Of a stretch of DNA of 23,320 nucleotides, positions 7,551 through 14,249 are shown piece after piece. Positions within the stretch are counted from its first letter, which is position 1. Each line of letters opens with the position of its first letter. Source of the DNA: JBHELQ01 sp046262995 (GTDB lineage Bacteria > Actinomycetota > Thermoleophilia > Solirubrobacterales > Thermoleophilaceae); contig JBHELQ010000140.1 of the NCBI GenBank assembly GCA_046262995.1, forward strand, positions 1-23,320. The letters are read 5' to 3'. Below the pieces are notes generated by a model. That model was not told the origin of the DNA, ran no database searches, and saw only the letters and a list, made by a program, of their open reading frames with translations. Made by a program: the position numbers and the translations under genes.

Positions 7551-8162
7551 TCAGGGAACCCCGGCGCCGGCGAGCGCGAGCGGGTACAGGAGATCGCGTT
7601 CGCGATGCGCGTAGCGCAGCAGCAGCCGGCTCCCGTCGACCTCCCAGCCGAGCTTCAGGCGCCGCCCCTGCGCGTCCCTCCCGCTCGGCAGCTCCAGGGC
7701 GGCCACCAATGTCTCCCCCTGCATCAGCTCAACCCGCTCGCCGCGGGCCCGCAGCGCGGTCACCGGGGATAGCTCGAATTCGAACAGCAGCTCCTCGGGC
7801 GCCGACCGCGAGCGCACCTGCGCGGAGGTGTCCACGCCGAACGACCCGGCTGCCAGCAGGAGGTCGGTGTCCTCCATCACGTCGGCGAAGAAGACCTTGT
7901 CGTGGACCAGCATGCCCTGGATGTTCCCGCGCGCCGCGATCCGGTAGCGCTGGTCCGCCATCTGCACCAACAGGCCGCCCTCCGGATGCTGCGAGATCCT
8001 GGTCGCGAACAGCGGGTGCGCCGGCTCGAAGCCACCGTCGCGTTCGACCAGCGCCAGGTCGCAGGCGGCGGTACGCAGAACCGGGGCCGCCGCCAGCCCG
8101 GGGTGGGCCCGGGACAGCAGCTCGAGCGCGGCGCCACGCGAATCTCGTTGTGCTGCGTTCAT
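7551..8162 (-). CDS. Unrecognised 203-aa protein divergent from the ECF sigma gene
   Basis: I do not recognise this protein firmly. The ATG at 8162 is chosen because GGGAGGG sits 4 nt upstream; an open frame continues to 8387 but would run into the sigma gene. It has no signal peptide and no membrane segment. The middle (GGLLVQMADQRYRIAARG, then VFFADVMEDTDLLL) and C-terminal part (LLFEFELSP, RGERVELMQGETLVAALELP, ending RDLLYPLALAG) are strand-rich. They resemble, by eye, the beta domain ending in YPLxVDP that precedes repeat regions in many actinobacterial surface proteins. That resemblance is tentative, and the lack of an export signal argues against a surface role. It is divergently arranged with the sigma factor across a 160-bp spacer, which makes it a candidate target of that factor. 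Confidence 0.72.
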   Translation of the reverse strand: MNAAQRDSRGAALELLSRAHPGLAAAPVLRTAACDLALVERDGGFEPAHPLFATRISQHPEGGLLVQMADQRYRIAARGNIQGMLVHDKVFFADVMEDTDLLLAAGSFGVDTSAQVRSRSAPEELLFEFELSPVTALRARGERVELMQGETLVAALELPSGRDAQGRRLKLGWEVDGSRLLLRYAHRERDLLYPLALAGAGVP

Positions 8163-8322
8163 CGAGCCCTCCCAGGTCGATGAATGGGCGGTACCCCCTG
8201 TCGGAGCTTGGACGCCGACGGGACCTCGGAAGTAAGGACCCACCGGAGTTTGCGGCCTTTTTGCCGCATTTTCCGAGCAAATGCTGGCGGATTCGCGCGA
8301 TTCGACGGATAAATGAAACCGA
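8163..8322. promoter_or_regulatory. Divergent intergenic region between orphan gene and ECF sigma gene
   Basis: This 160-bp spacer holds the promoters of two divergent genes. Its sigma-proximal half is AT-richer than its surroundings. It contains an inverted repeat TGCGGC/GCCGCA (8251-8256 and 8263-8268) around a pyrimidine loop, followed by TTTT, which could be an operator or a weak terminator/attenuator ahead of the sigma gene. The sigma start lies inside the short palindrome aatgcatt (8322-8329), with ggataaat about 10 nt upstream as a possible -10 element. No clear -35 or ECF-type GGAAC element is convincing. Confidence 0.4.
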
Positions 8323-9042
8323 ATGCATTTCGCCCTGGCCCGCGAGATCCAGCTTCGAACGCTGTCCGATGATCGCCTCGCGCGCATGGCGGCGGAGGGT
8401 GACGCTCAGGCGTTCGCCGCCATCTACGAGCGGTACAGCAAGGCGCTCTACCGCTACTGCCGCTCGATCCTCGCGGATCCGCACGACGCTCGCGATGCGC
8501 TCCAGAGCGCGATGGTGAAGGCGCTCAAGGGCATCGGTGGACAGACCGAGGGCGGAGCGCTCAAGGCGTGGCTGTTCCGCATCGCGCACAACGAGTGCAT
8601 CTCGCTGGCGCGGCGGAACCGCCCCAGCGTCGAGCTGACCGAGCGGGGCGAGCCGCTCGCGCAGAGCGCCTACGGAGAGGCAGCGGACCGCGCCAGGCTC
8701 GAGCAGCTGCTGCAGGACATGCTCGTCCTGCCGGAGCGGCAGCGAAGGGCTCTCGTCATGCGGGAGCTGTGCGGCTTCGACTACGGCGCGATCGGCGCGG
8801 CCCTCGCCAGCTCTCCGGACGCGGCGAAGCAGGCCGTGCACGAGGGCCGCCGCGCTCTCACCGAGGACGCCGCGGGCCGGTCGGCCGCCTGCGAGACGAT
8901 CCGGGCGGCGATCGCCGCCGGGGACGGGCGCGTCAGGCGGGCTCGCAGGATCCAAGCGCACCTGCGCGGGTGCGCCGCGTGCAGCGAGTTCCTGGCGAAG
9001 CTGCGCGCGGCCACCGCGGCTCCCGCGAGCTCATCGCTCTAG
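8323..9042 (+). CDS. ECF-type sigma factor with C-terminal zinc-finger (ZAS-like) domain
   Basis: This group IV sigma-70 factor directs RNA polymerase to a specific promoter set. Region 2 spans about residues 18-100 (AIYERYSKALYRYCRSIL, then DARDALQSAMVKALK and AWLFRIAHNECISLARR), and region 4 spans about 125-180 (VLPERQRRALVMRELCGFDYGAIGAAL). The C-terminal 50 residues add C190-x22-H213-x3-C217-x2-C220, the spacing of a zf-HC2/ZAS anti-sigma zinc finger, on the same chain. No separate anti-sigma gene is adjacent, so control may be built in, possibly by redox or zinc. The ATG at 8323 is the earliest in-frame start and has no obvious Shine-Dalgarno. The gene is alone on the plus strand and meets aroC tail-to-tail 10 nt away. 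Confidence 0.9.
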   Translation: MHFALAREIQLRTLSDDRLARMAAEGDAQAFAAIYERYSKALYRYCRSILADPHDARDALQSAMVKALKGIGGQTEGGALKAWLFRIAHNECISLARRNRPSVELTERGEPLAQSAYGEAADRARLEQLLQDMLVLPERQRRALVMRELCGFDYGAIGAALASSPDAAKQAVHEGRRALTEDAAGRSAACETIRAAIAAGDGRVRRARRIQAHLRGCAACSEFLAKLRAATAAPASSSL

Positions 9043-9047
9043 CCGAG

Positions 9048-9064
9048 ACCGCCTAGCTGGCGGT
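9048..9064. terminator. Short bidirectional hairpin between sigma gene and aroC
   Basis: A perfect 6-bp inverted repeat (ACCGCC / GGCGGT) with loop TAGCT lies just after the sigma stop (9040-9042) and includes the aroC stop codon (9053-9055). It could end both converging transcripts. There is no T-tract, as is common in high-GC actinobacteria, so its efficiency is uncertain. Confidence 0.4.
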
Positions 9065-10216
9065 GTCCAGGCGCTCGCGGTAGGAGCGCAGCGCCGCGTG
9101 AAGGTCGTCCACGTGGTCCCCGCCGAACTTCTCCCTGTACGCGCTCGCCAGCACGAGGGCCACCATCGCCTCCCCCACGACGCCCGCGGCCGGGACCGTG
9201 CAGGAGTCCGTGCGCTCCCGCAGCGCGGCGGCCGGTTCCTTGGTCTCAAGGTCAACCGAGCGCAGCGGCTTCGTCAGTGTCGGCAGCGGCTTCATCGCGG
9301 CGCGGACGATCAGCGGCTCGCCGTTCGTCATGCCGCCCTCGAGACCGCCCGCACGGTTTGTATCCCTGCGCAGGCCACCCTCTTCGGACCAAAAGATCTC
9401 GTCGTGGGCCTCGGAGCCCACCCGCCCGGCGAGCTCGAAGCCGTCGCCGATCCCCACCCCCTTCATCGCCTGGATCGACATGACCGCCTGGGCGAGGCGC
9501 CCGTCGAGCCGCTCCTCCCAGGACACGTGGGAGCCGAGGCCGGGCACCAGCCCGAAGGCGCGGACCTCGAACACTCCGCCGAGCGACTCGTTGGCCTTTC
9601 GCGCCGCGTCGATCTCGGCGACCATGCGCTCGCTCGCGCCGGGGTCGAGGCAGCGAACCGGCGACTCGTCCACGCCCGAGAAGCCCGCCGGCGCGAGCTC
9701 GTCGCGCGCGGGGGCCACGACGCCGCCGATCTGCAGCACGTGGCTGAGCACCTCGACGCCGAGCGCGCGCAGGAGGACCTTCGCCAGCGCGCCGACCGCG
9801 ACGCGCGCGGCCGTCTCCCGGGCGCTGGCCCGCTCGAGCACGTCGCGGACGTCGCTGAAGCCGAACTTCTGCACGCCGGCCAGGTCCGCGTGGCCCGGCC
9901 GCGGCAGGTGCACCTCCTCCACCTCCGAGCCCGTCGGCCACGGGCTCATGCGCTCCTCCCAGTTCGCGAAATCCTTGTTCTCGATCCACATGGCCAGCGG
10001 GCTGCCCAGCGTACGGCCGTGACGGATCCCGGCGGTCACCTGCGCGCGATCGCGCTCGATCTTCATGCGCCCACCCCGGCCGTGGCCCAGCTGGCGCCGG
10101 GCCAGGTCGCGATCGATGTCTTCCGGGCGAAGCTCGAGGCCGGCGGGCAGGCCTTCGAGAATCGCTGTCAGTCCCGGCCCGTGCGACTCCCCGGCGGTCG
10201 TGAAGCGCAGGGACAT
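9053..10216 (-). CDS. aroC: Chorismate synthase
   Basis: Converts 5-enolpyruvylshikimate-3-phosphate to chorismate using reduced FMN, the last step of the shikimate pathway; the family is cytoplasmic and tetrameric. The 387-residue length is typical, and the signature blocks occur in order: FTTAGESHGPGL at the N-terminus, GHGRGGRMKIERD, RPGHADLAGVQKFG, RASARETAARVAVGA, TNRAGGLEGGMTNGEPL and RTDSCTVPAAGVVGEAM. The ATG at 10216 gives the canonical MSLRFTTAGESHG opening. TAGGGT (10226-10231) ends 9 nt upstream of the ATG and there is no Shine-Dalgarno, which suggests a very short leader. The gene is separated from aroKB-aroQ by the sigma/orphan pair, so it is probably transcribed independently. 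Confidence 0.97.
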   Translation of the reverse strand: MSLRFTTAGESHGPGLTAILEGLPAGLELRPEDIDRDLARRQLGHGRGGRMKIERDRAQVTAGIRHGRTLGSPLAMWIENKDFANWEERMSPWPTGSEVEEVHLPRPGHADLAGVQKFGFSDVRDVLERASARETAARVAVGALAKVLLRALGVEVLSHVLQIGGVVAPARDELAPAGFSGVDESPVRCLDPGASERMVAEIDAARKANESLGGVFEVRAFGLVPGLGSHVSWEERLDGRLAQAVMSIQAMKGVGIGDGFELAGRVGSEAHDEIFWSEEGGLRRDTNRAGGLEGGMTNGEPLIVRAAMKPLPTLTKPLRSVDLETKEPAAALRERTDSCTVPAAGVVGEAMVALVLASAYREKFGGDHVDDLHAALRSYRERLDTAS

Positions 10217-10237
10217 GGCGCCAACACCCTACTGGCG

Positions 10238-10266
10238 CTCGCGGGCCTCACGGCCCGTCCAGCGAG
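10238..10266 (-). terminator. Hairpin ending the pil/TIG-calcium-repeat transcript
   Basis: Nested inverted repeats, outer CTCGC/GCGAG (10238-10242 and 10262-10266) and inner CGGGCC/GGCCCG (10242-10247 and 10252-10257), lie directly downstream of the stop at 10268. They could end the long pil transcript just before the aroC promoter region. No T-tract follows. Confidence 0.45.
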
Positions 10267-10267
10267 G

Positions 10268-11665
10268 TCAGCCGTTCGGCGTGTCCGGATGGCTGTCCGG
10301 GTAGCCGACCGGCGGATTCGGGCCGATCGGCGGCACCTGGTCAGTGTCGTAGTAGGCGAAGGGCGGATGCCTGTGGCAGCGCTCGGAGTTGAAAGGCTTG
10401 CAGGGGTTGAAGGGCTGCACGTAGGCCCACGAGTTGGGGCCCGGGTCGAAGCTGAGGGTCCAGGCCTGGGTCAGCCAGTCCCCCGGGCGCACGAGCTCGA
10501 ACTCGTTGCTCAGGCCGTCGTGATCGGCGTCGTCGGCGCCGTCGAGCACACCGTCGCCGTCCATGTCCGGGTTGGCGGCGGCGTCGTGGGTCGAAAGGGT
10601 GTTGTTGTCGAGGAAGGTGATGTCGGGGTAGCGCGACTCCTTCGGCTCGATCGTGCCGTTGTGCTCCGCGACCCACCAGTTCGCCGTGAACCTGCCGCTC
10701 TGCTCGTCCCAGTTGCCGAGCCGGTCGCCGTCGGCGTCGCGCTCACCGTCCTCGAGCGTCCCGTCGCCGTTCTCGTCGAGGGCCCAGTTGCCGAGCGGAT
10801 CGCTGCCCGCGTTCGGGGCGGCCGGCGGTGGGGTGACGGACTGCTGCAGGCCGTCGCTGTAGAGCATGTTGCTGAGTGTCGTAGGCCGGCCGGAGCGAGG
10901 GACGCCATCGGCCGAGTAGCGCACCCAGGCCTGATACTCGGTGAGGCCCGCCAGGCCGTCCTGGTCGTAGTCGGTGCCGCCGTCGGTCGGATCGAGCGGG
11001 TTCGGGTAGGGCCGCTTCCCGGGATAGGGAAGGGGCAGCGCGTTGGGGTAGTAGTTCAGGTCCTTCGCTGACTGGTACTCGAACCCGTCCTCGACGCCGT
11101 CATTGTCGGTGTCCCGCTTGCACGGGTCCGTGCGGAGGGTGGCCTCGAGGCTGTTCGAGAGCAGGTCGCCGTCCCAGTCGCTGCCGCTGCCGCAGGGCAA
11201 GACCGGAGCGACCGAGCCGCCGCCGCCGGTGACGACGTCGCCGCCGGTCTCCGGGAGACCCGGGAGCGGGACGATCACGGGCGAGGTGCGGGTGCGGGTC
11301 CAGCGGCCGAAGCGCTTCCTGACCACGGCGCGCAGCCTGAGCCGTGTGGCGCGCCGGGAGCCGCCAGAGGTCCTCAGCAGCCGCTGGGCGGTACGGGGGA
11401 CGATCACGACGAGCCGGCGCCTGGAGGCGCGGCGGGGCTTCAGGAACAGGACGCGCCTGCCGGGCCCGCCGAGCATGATGGTGTTGCGCGCGCGCCTGGC
11501 GCTGAAGCCGCGGCCGCGAACGATCAGCTTGCCGCCGACCTTCACGCGCATGGGCGCGACGTAGCTGATCGCAGGCTTGCGCGAGCGCGCGGCGGCCGGC
11601 ATGGCGGGCACCATGGTCAGGCAGGCGGCGATCGCGGAGGCGATGAGGGCGGAGCGTCGAGTCAT
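10268..11665 (-). CDS. Secreted TIG-domain protein with thrombospondin type 3-like calcium repeats
   Basis: A 465-residue exported protein. Residues 1-26 are a Sec signal peptide (ATG at 11665, hydrophobic core ASAIAACLTMVPAMPAAA). Residues about 31-135 are a basic IPT/TIG-like Ig fold (YVAPMRVKVGGKLIVRGRGF). A Gly/Pro linker follows, then aspartate-rich loops of the thrombospondin type 3/EF-hand kind at about 163, 185 (DTDNDG), 232 (DYDQDG), 297 (DENGDG), 310, 367 (DMDGDG) and 379 (DADHDG). Each should bind calcium. The C-terminus is Pro-rich with cysteines and carries no membrane anchor or sorting signal. It is the last gene of the pilM-N-O-P-like block, 45 nt after its neighbour. Diderm bacteria encode the PilQ secretin at this position, so a pilus-linked wall or surface role is inferred. 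Confidence 0.85.
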   Translation of the reverse strand: MTRRSALIASAIAACLTMVPAMPAAARSRKPAISYVAPMRVKVGGKLIVRGRGFSARRARNTIMLGGPGRRVLFLKPRRASRRRLVVIVPRTAQRLLRTSGGSRRATRLRLRAVVRKRFGRWTRTRTSPVIVPLPGLPETGGDVVTGGGGSVAPVLPCGSGSDWDGDLLSNSLEATLRTDPCKRDTDNDGVEDGFEYQSAKDLNYYPNALPLPYPGKRPYPNPLDPTDGGTDYDQDGLAGLTEYQAWVRYSADGVPRSGRPTTLSNMLYSDGLQQSVTPPPAAPNAGSDPLGNWALDENGDGTLEDGERDADGDRLGNWDEQSGRFTANWWVAEHNGTIEPKESRYPDITFLDNNTLSTHDAAANPDMDGDGVLDGADDADHDGLSNEFELVRPGDWLTQAWTLSFDPGPNSWAYVQPFNPCKPFNSERCHRHPPFAYYDTDQVPPIGPNPPVGYPDSHPDTPNG

Positions 11666-11710
11666 TGGCGTCTGTGTCGGTAGTCCCGGGCGATGGCTGA
11701 AGTCGTTTGG

Positions 11711-12610
11711 CTAGCGCTGGACGCTCTGCTCGATCCGATCGCCGAACAGCGGCGAGACGAAGCGGCGACCCTGCGTGGCGGCGCCCTGCGCGTGCGTGCC
11801 CGGGCGGGCCGGCGAGCTGGCGCTCGCATGAGCCCGGCGGCTTGCCCGCGCGTGCGGCCTGACCCGGACCTTCCGGATCTGGTCGACGCGGAGCAGGTAG
11901 TCGTGACCCTGCGTATCCCTGAACATGTGCTCGTTGCCGGGGCCGAGCTCGATGAAGCTGCAGGCCGCGTCGCCGCAGCGTCCCTCGCCCGACTGGGACA
12001 GGCTGGCGTCCACCAGGAAGACGGCGTTACTCTCGCTCGAGTCGACCCCGAGGAAGACGAGCAGGGGAGCCGTGCTGTCCGGCAGCATCGCGAAGCGCTT
12101 CAAGCCGCGGCGTTCGCGGGGGCGCTGCGGATCGCCGAAGGCGACGTCGGCCTGGAAGGTGTAGGCAACCCTCTTCGTGCTGGCCGGCGGCCTGTACCCG
12201 TACGTGGGAGCAGGCTGTGTCACGCCGCCTGTGGGCGCGCTTGTCGAGCCTCCACCGCCGGAGCTGCCGGAGCCGCCCGCCGAGCCGGAGCCCTCGGTGC
12301 TCCCGCCCTTGGCTCCCGCCAGAGCAGCGGCGTCGGCGAGCGAGGTGAGCTTCGGCACGTGCCGGCCCCCGAAGGGATCCTTGGCGCTGAGCGCGCGCAG
12401 GGGCGGCTTGCGGACCTTGTCGAGGCTCGCGAGCGCCGTGAGCGGCTTGAGCTGGGGAGGAGCGGCCGTCGGCGGCGCCGGAGTGGGCGCTGCGGCGTGC
12501 CTCATGAGCAGGACGGGCGCGGCGACGATCGCCAGCGCAAGCAGCACCGCCACGGGCAGCAGCCGCCGGTCGCGAAGGTCGTCGAGGCTGTCCTGGAGGA
12601 ACTGCCTCAT
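11711..12610 (-). CDS. PilP-position membrane protein of the type IV pilus assembly block
   Basis: A 299-residue bitopic protein with a short cytoplasmic N-terminus, one membrane helix at about 18-36 (LPVAVLLALAIVAAPVLL), then a Pro/Ala linker. A KDPFGG motif at 77-82 recalls the DPF segment of PilP. A Gly/Ser-rich spacer (100-130) leads to a beta-rich domain (about 145-250) with one Cys pair (CGDAAC), and the C-terminus is Arg/Ala/Ser-rich. PilP of diderms is a lipoprotein; there is no lipobox here and a membrane helix replaces it. Its ATG overlaps the pilO stop by 4 nt, so it belongs to the pilMNO operon and probably contacts PilN/PilO outside the membrane. Homology to PilP is not established; the call rests on position and the short motif. 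Confidence 0.7.
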   Translation of the reverse strand: MRQFLQDSLDDLRDRRLLPVAVLLALAIVAAPVLLMRHAAAPTPAPPTAAPPQLKPLTALASLDKVRKPPLRALSAKDPFGGRHVPKLTSLADAAALAGAKGGSTEGSGSAGGSGSSGGGGSTSAPTGGVTQPAPTYGYRPPASTKRVAYTFQADVAFGDPQRPRERRGLKRFAMLPDSTAPLLVFLGVDSSESNAVFLVDASLSQSGEGRCGDAACSFIELGPGNEHMFRDTQGHDYLLRVDQIRKVRVRPHARASRRAHASASSPARPGTHAQGAATQGRRFVSPLFGDRIEQSVQR

Positions 12611-13527
12611 GGCGTGGCCGTAGCGGTTGCCGGCGCGGCGGGGCCGGAAGAGCTCCCCGCGGCCGTGGTGGTGGCGGGCTGTGCGGACGGTCCGGCCGGA
12701 GTGGCTCCCCCGCTGACGCCCTCGGCCTTCGGCACGAGGTAGACGCTCGCCTTGACCGTGGCGGTCAAGTCCGGGAAGGAGTCCCCGCTGGTGAAGGTGA
12801 AGCTGTCTACGGTCATCAGCCGTCCGCGGATCGCCAGGCGGCCGTTGCTGACCTGCACGAAGCGCTTGAGCCGGTGGAAGAAGTTCGCCAGGTCGAAGAA
12901 GCTGCCCTTGAAGGAGAAATCGAGCGGAACGCTCTCGAGGCCGGGCGCCTGCTGAGCGCTTTGGCCGCCCGCGGAACCCGACTGGCCTGCGGAAGCGCCG
13001 GCGGCGGGCTTGCCGCCGCCCGATCCATCGGCAGCCGCCGACTTGGCGTTGGCGCCGTTCACCGTGTTGCCGGCAGCCTCGGTGCCGCGGCCCAGGCCGG
13101 TCTGCGCCTTGGCGCCCCCGGCCGCCGCGTTGCCGCTGGGGCTGGACGGGGCCTGAGTCGAGGACTGGGCGCTGCCCGTCGACGACTGCGAACCACTGCT
13201 CTCGCCCGTGCTCACCTTCTCGAACTTGATGCCCGTGCCGCGGGCCGCAGAGTCGAGCTGCACCAGCAGGGCAGGCATGTCCAGAGAACCCGGGATCGCC
13301 TTGCCGAGCCGGAGCACGGCCCGGTAGTCACCGCTGAAGTGGGTCTTGGCCGCCTCGAGCTCGTTCGCCTTCGAAACCGCGGCGTCGCGGCGCTGCTCCG
13401 CCTTCGACAGCGCGGCAGAGGCCTTCGACAGCTGCTTGCGCTTGGGGCCGAGGACGGCGAACCAGCAGCCGCCGACGATCAGGAGCGGCACCAGGGCCAG
13501 CATGATCTTCCTGTCTCGCCGGGTCAC
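12607..13527 (-). CDS. pilO: Type IV pilus inner-membrane assembly protein PilO
   Basis: A bitopic component of the T4P alignment complex that pairs with PilN. It has a cytoplasmic Lys/Arg tip, a membrane helix at 8-26, a coiled coil at about 32-65 and an extracytoplasmic fold. That fold is split: LDMPALLVQLDSAARGTGIKF (82-102) and LDFSFKGSFFDLANFFHRLKRF (202-223) are the conserved halves. Between them is an 89-residue low-complexity insert (about 107-195) of Ser, Gly, Ala, Gln and Thr, and a second low-complexity tail follows after 268. The family is usually about 200 residues, so the insert and tail explain the length of 306. The GTG start overlaps the pilN stop by 4 nt. Confidence 0.87.
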   Translation of the reverse strand: MTRRDRKIMLALVPLLIVGGCWFAVLGPKRKQLSKASAALSKAEQRRDAAVSKANELEAAKTHFSGDYRAVLRLGKAIPGSLDMPALLVQLDSAARGTGIKFEKVSTGESSGSQSSTGSAQSSTQAPSSPSGNAAAGGAKAQTGLGRGTEAAGNTVNGANAKSAAADGSGGGKPAAGASAGQSGSAGGQSAQQAPGLESVPLDFSFKGSFFDLANFFHRLKRFVQVSNGRLAIRGRLMTVDSFTFTSGDSFPDLTATVKASVYLVPKAEGVSGGATPAGPSAQPATTTAAGSSSGPAAPATATATP

Positions 13528-14249
13528 TGTCCGCCTCCCAGCGAGGTCGGGACCTTGCCGGTCTCGCCCTGCCCGCCGGAGCGGGGCGCGAAGTCGACGG
13601 TCGCCGTGAAGGTGTAGTCGGGGCAGTTCGTGCCGTCTGCCGAGGAGGCCGACGAGGAGCCCGCGCTCGAGCTCGAGCTGGAGCTGGAGCTCGCGCCGGA
13701 ATCGTCCCCCTTGGTCGAGTCGGAGAGCTTCACGTCGGACGCCCCCGCGATGGCGCGCAGGCGGACGAGACTGGCGGCGACAGCGGGCTGGCTTGGCGCG
13801 CAGCCGGTCAGCTTCAGGCTCGGAGCGGCCGGGCCCTGCGAGGCGCTTGCGCTCGTGCTGGTCGCGGGGTCCTGGCCCGCAGAGGTGCTGGCGTCGAGCG
13901 AAGTGAGGTACACGTGCGCGGGCAGTAGCCGGGCGAGCTCACGCATGGAGCGCTCCCAGTCGAAGCGGGTGGAGGCGAGCTCCGTGACGGAGCCCTCTCG
14001 GGTGCGCTTGAGCTCGGCGAAGCGGGCGTAGGGCTCGAGCGAGCCGGCGCGCGCCTCGGAGAGCTGGGCCTCCTGGTTGAGCTCGGCCGCCCGGCTCGTC
14101 CGCTCGGACGCCTGGTTCGACACGAGGACGTAGCCGAGCGTGACGGCCAGCAACAGTCCGAGCGCACCCAGCAGGATGGTCGCGTTGCCGCTGCTCTCGC
14201 CGTCGTTGCGCGGCCGATGGCCGGCCGGAAGCAGGTTGACGGCCCTCAT
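13524..14249 (-). CDS. pilN: Type IV pilus assembly protein PilN
   Basis: A bitopic membrane protein that links cytoplasmic PilM to PilO in the T4P assembly platform. The start MRAVNLLP at 14249 carries the conserved N-terminal PilN motif that inserts into PilM, and its ATG overlaps the pilM stop by 4 nt. The open frame extends to 14558, but that extension is Arg-rich shadow sequence over pilM. A membrane helix lies at about 24-44, a coiled coil at about 46-85 and the ferredoxin-like domain at about 95-175 (WERSMRELARLLPAHVYLTSLD). Residues 182-205 are almost all Ser, encoded by a hexanucleotide repeat. Two cysteines (150, 209) may form a disulfide outside the membrane. Confidence 0.9.
   Translation of the reverse strand: MRAVNLLPAGHRPRNDGESSGNATILLGALGLLLAVTLGYVLVSNQASERTSRAAELNQEAQLSEARAGSLEPYARFAELKRTREGSVTELASTRFDWERSMRELARLLPAHVYLTSLDASTSAGQDPATSTSASASQGPAAPSLKLTGCAPSQPAVAASLVRLRAIAGASDVKLSDSTKGDDSGASSSSSSSSSAGSSSASSADGTNCPDYTFTATVDFAPRSGGQGETGKVPTSLGGGQ
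13665..13694 (-). repeat. In-frame hexanucleotide tandem repeat encoding poly-Ser in PilN
   Basis: Five consecutive 6-bp units of the form GCT(C/G)G(A/C) on the plus strand are read on the minus strand as alternating AGC and TCS serine codons. The unit is a multiple of three, so slippage would change only the length of the Ser linker and would not break the frame. Confidence 0.7.

Noticed and set aside
5959..7614. Plus-strand open frame of 551 codons
   Set aside because: Antisense shadow of the aroKB fusion; its composition is biased and it shows no domain signature.
8163..8387. N-terminal extension of the 203-aa orphan gene
   Set aside because: It would overlap the divergent sigma gene. 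The ATG at 8162 has GGGAGGG just upstream, and the extension is Arg/Ser-rich non-coding-like sequence.
7729..8961. Minus-strand open frame of 410 codons
   Set aside because: It covers the antisense of the sigma gene and a different frame of the orphan gene; both real genes have better coding and start signals.
9098..11071. Plus-strand open frame of 657 codons
   Set aside because: It spans the antisense strand of both aroC and the TIG/calcium-repeat gene, including the gap between them, and has no recognisable motif.
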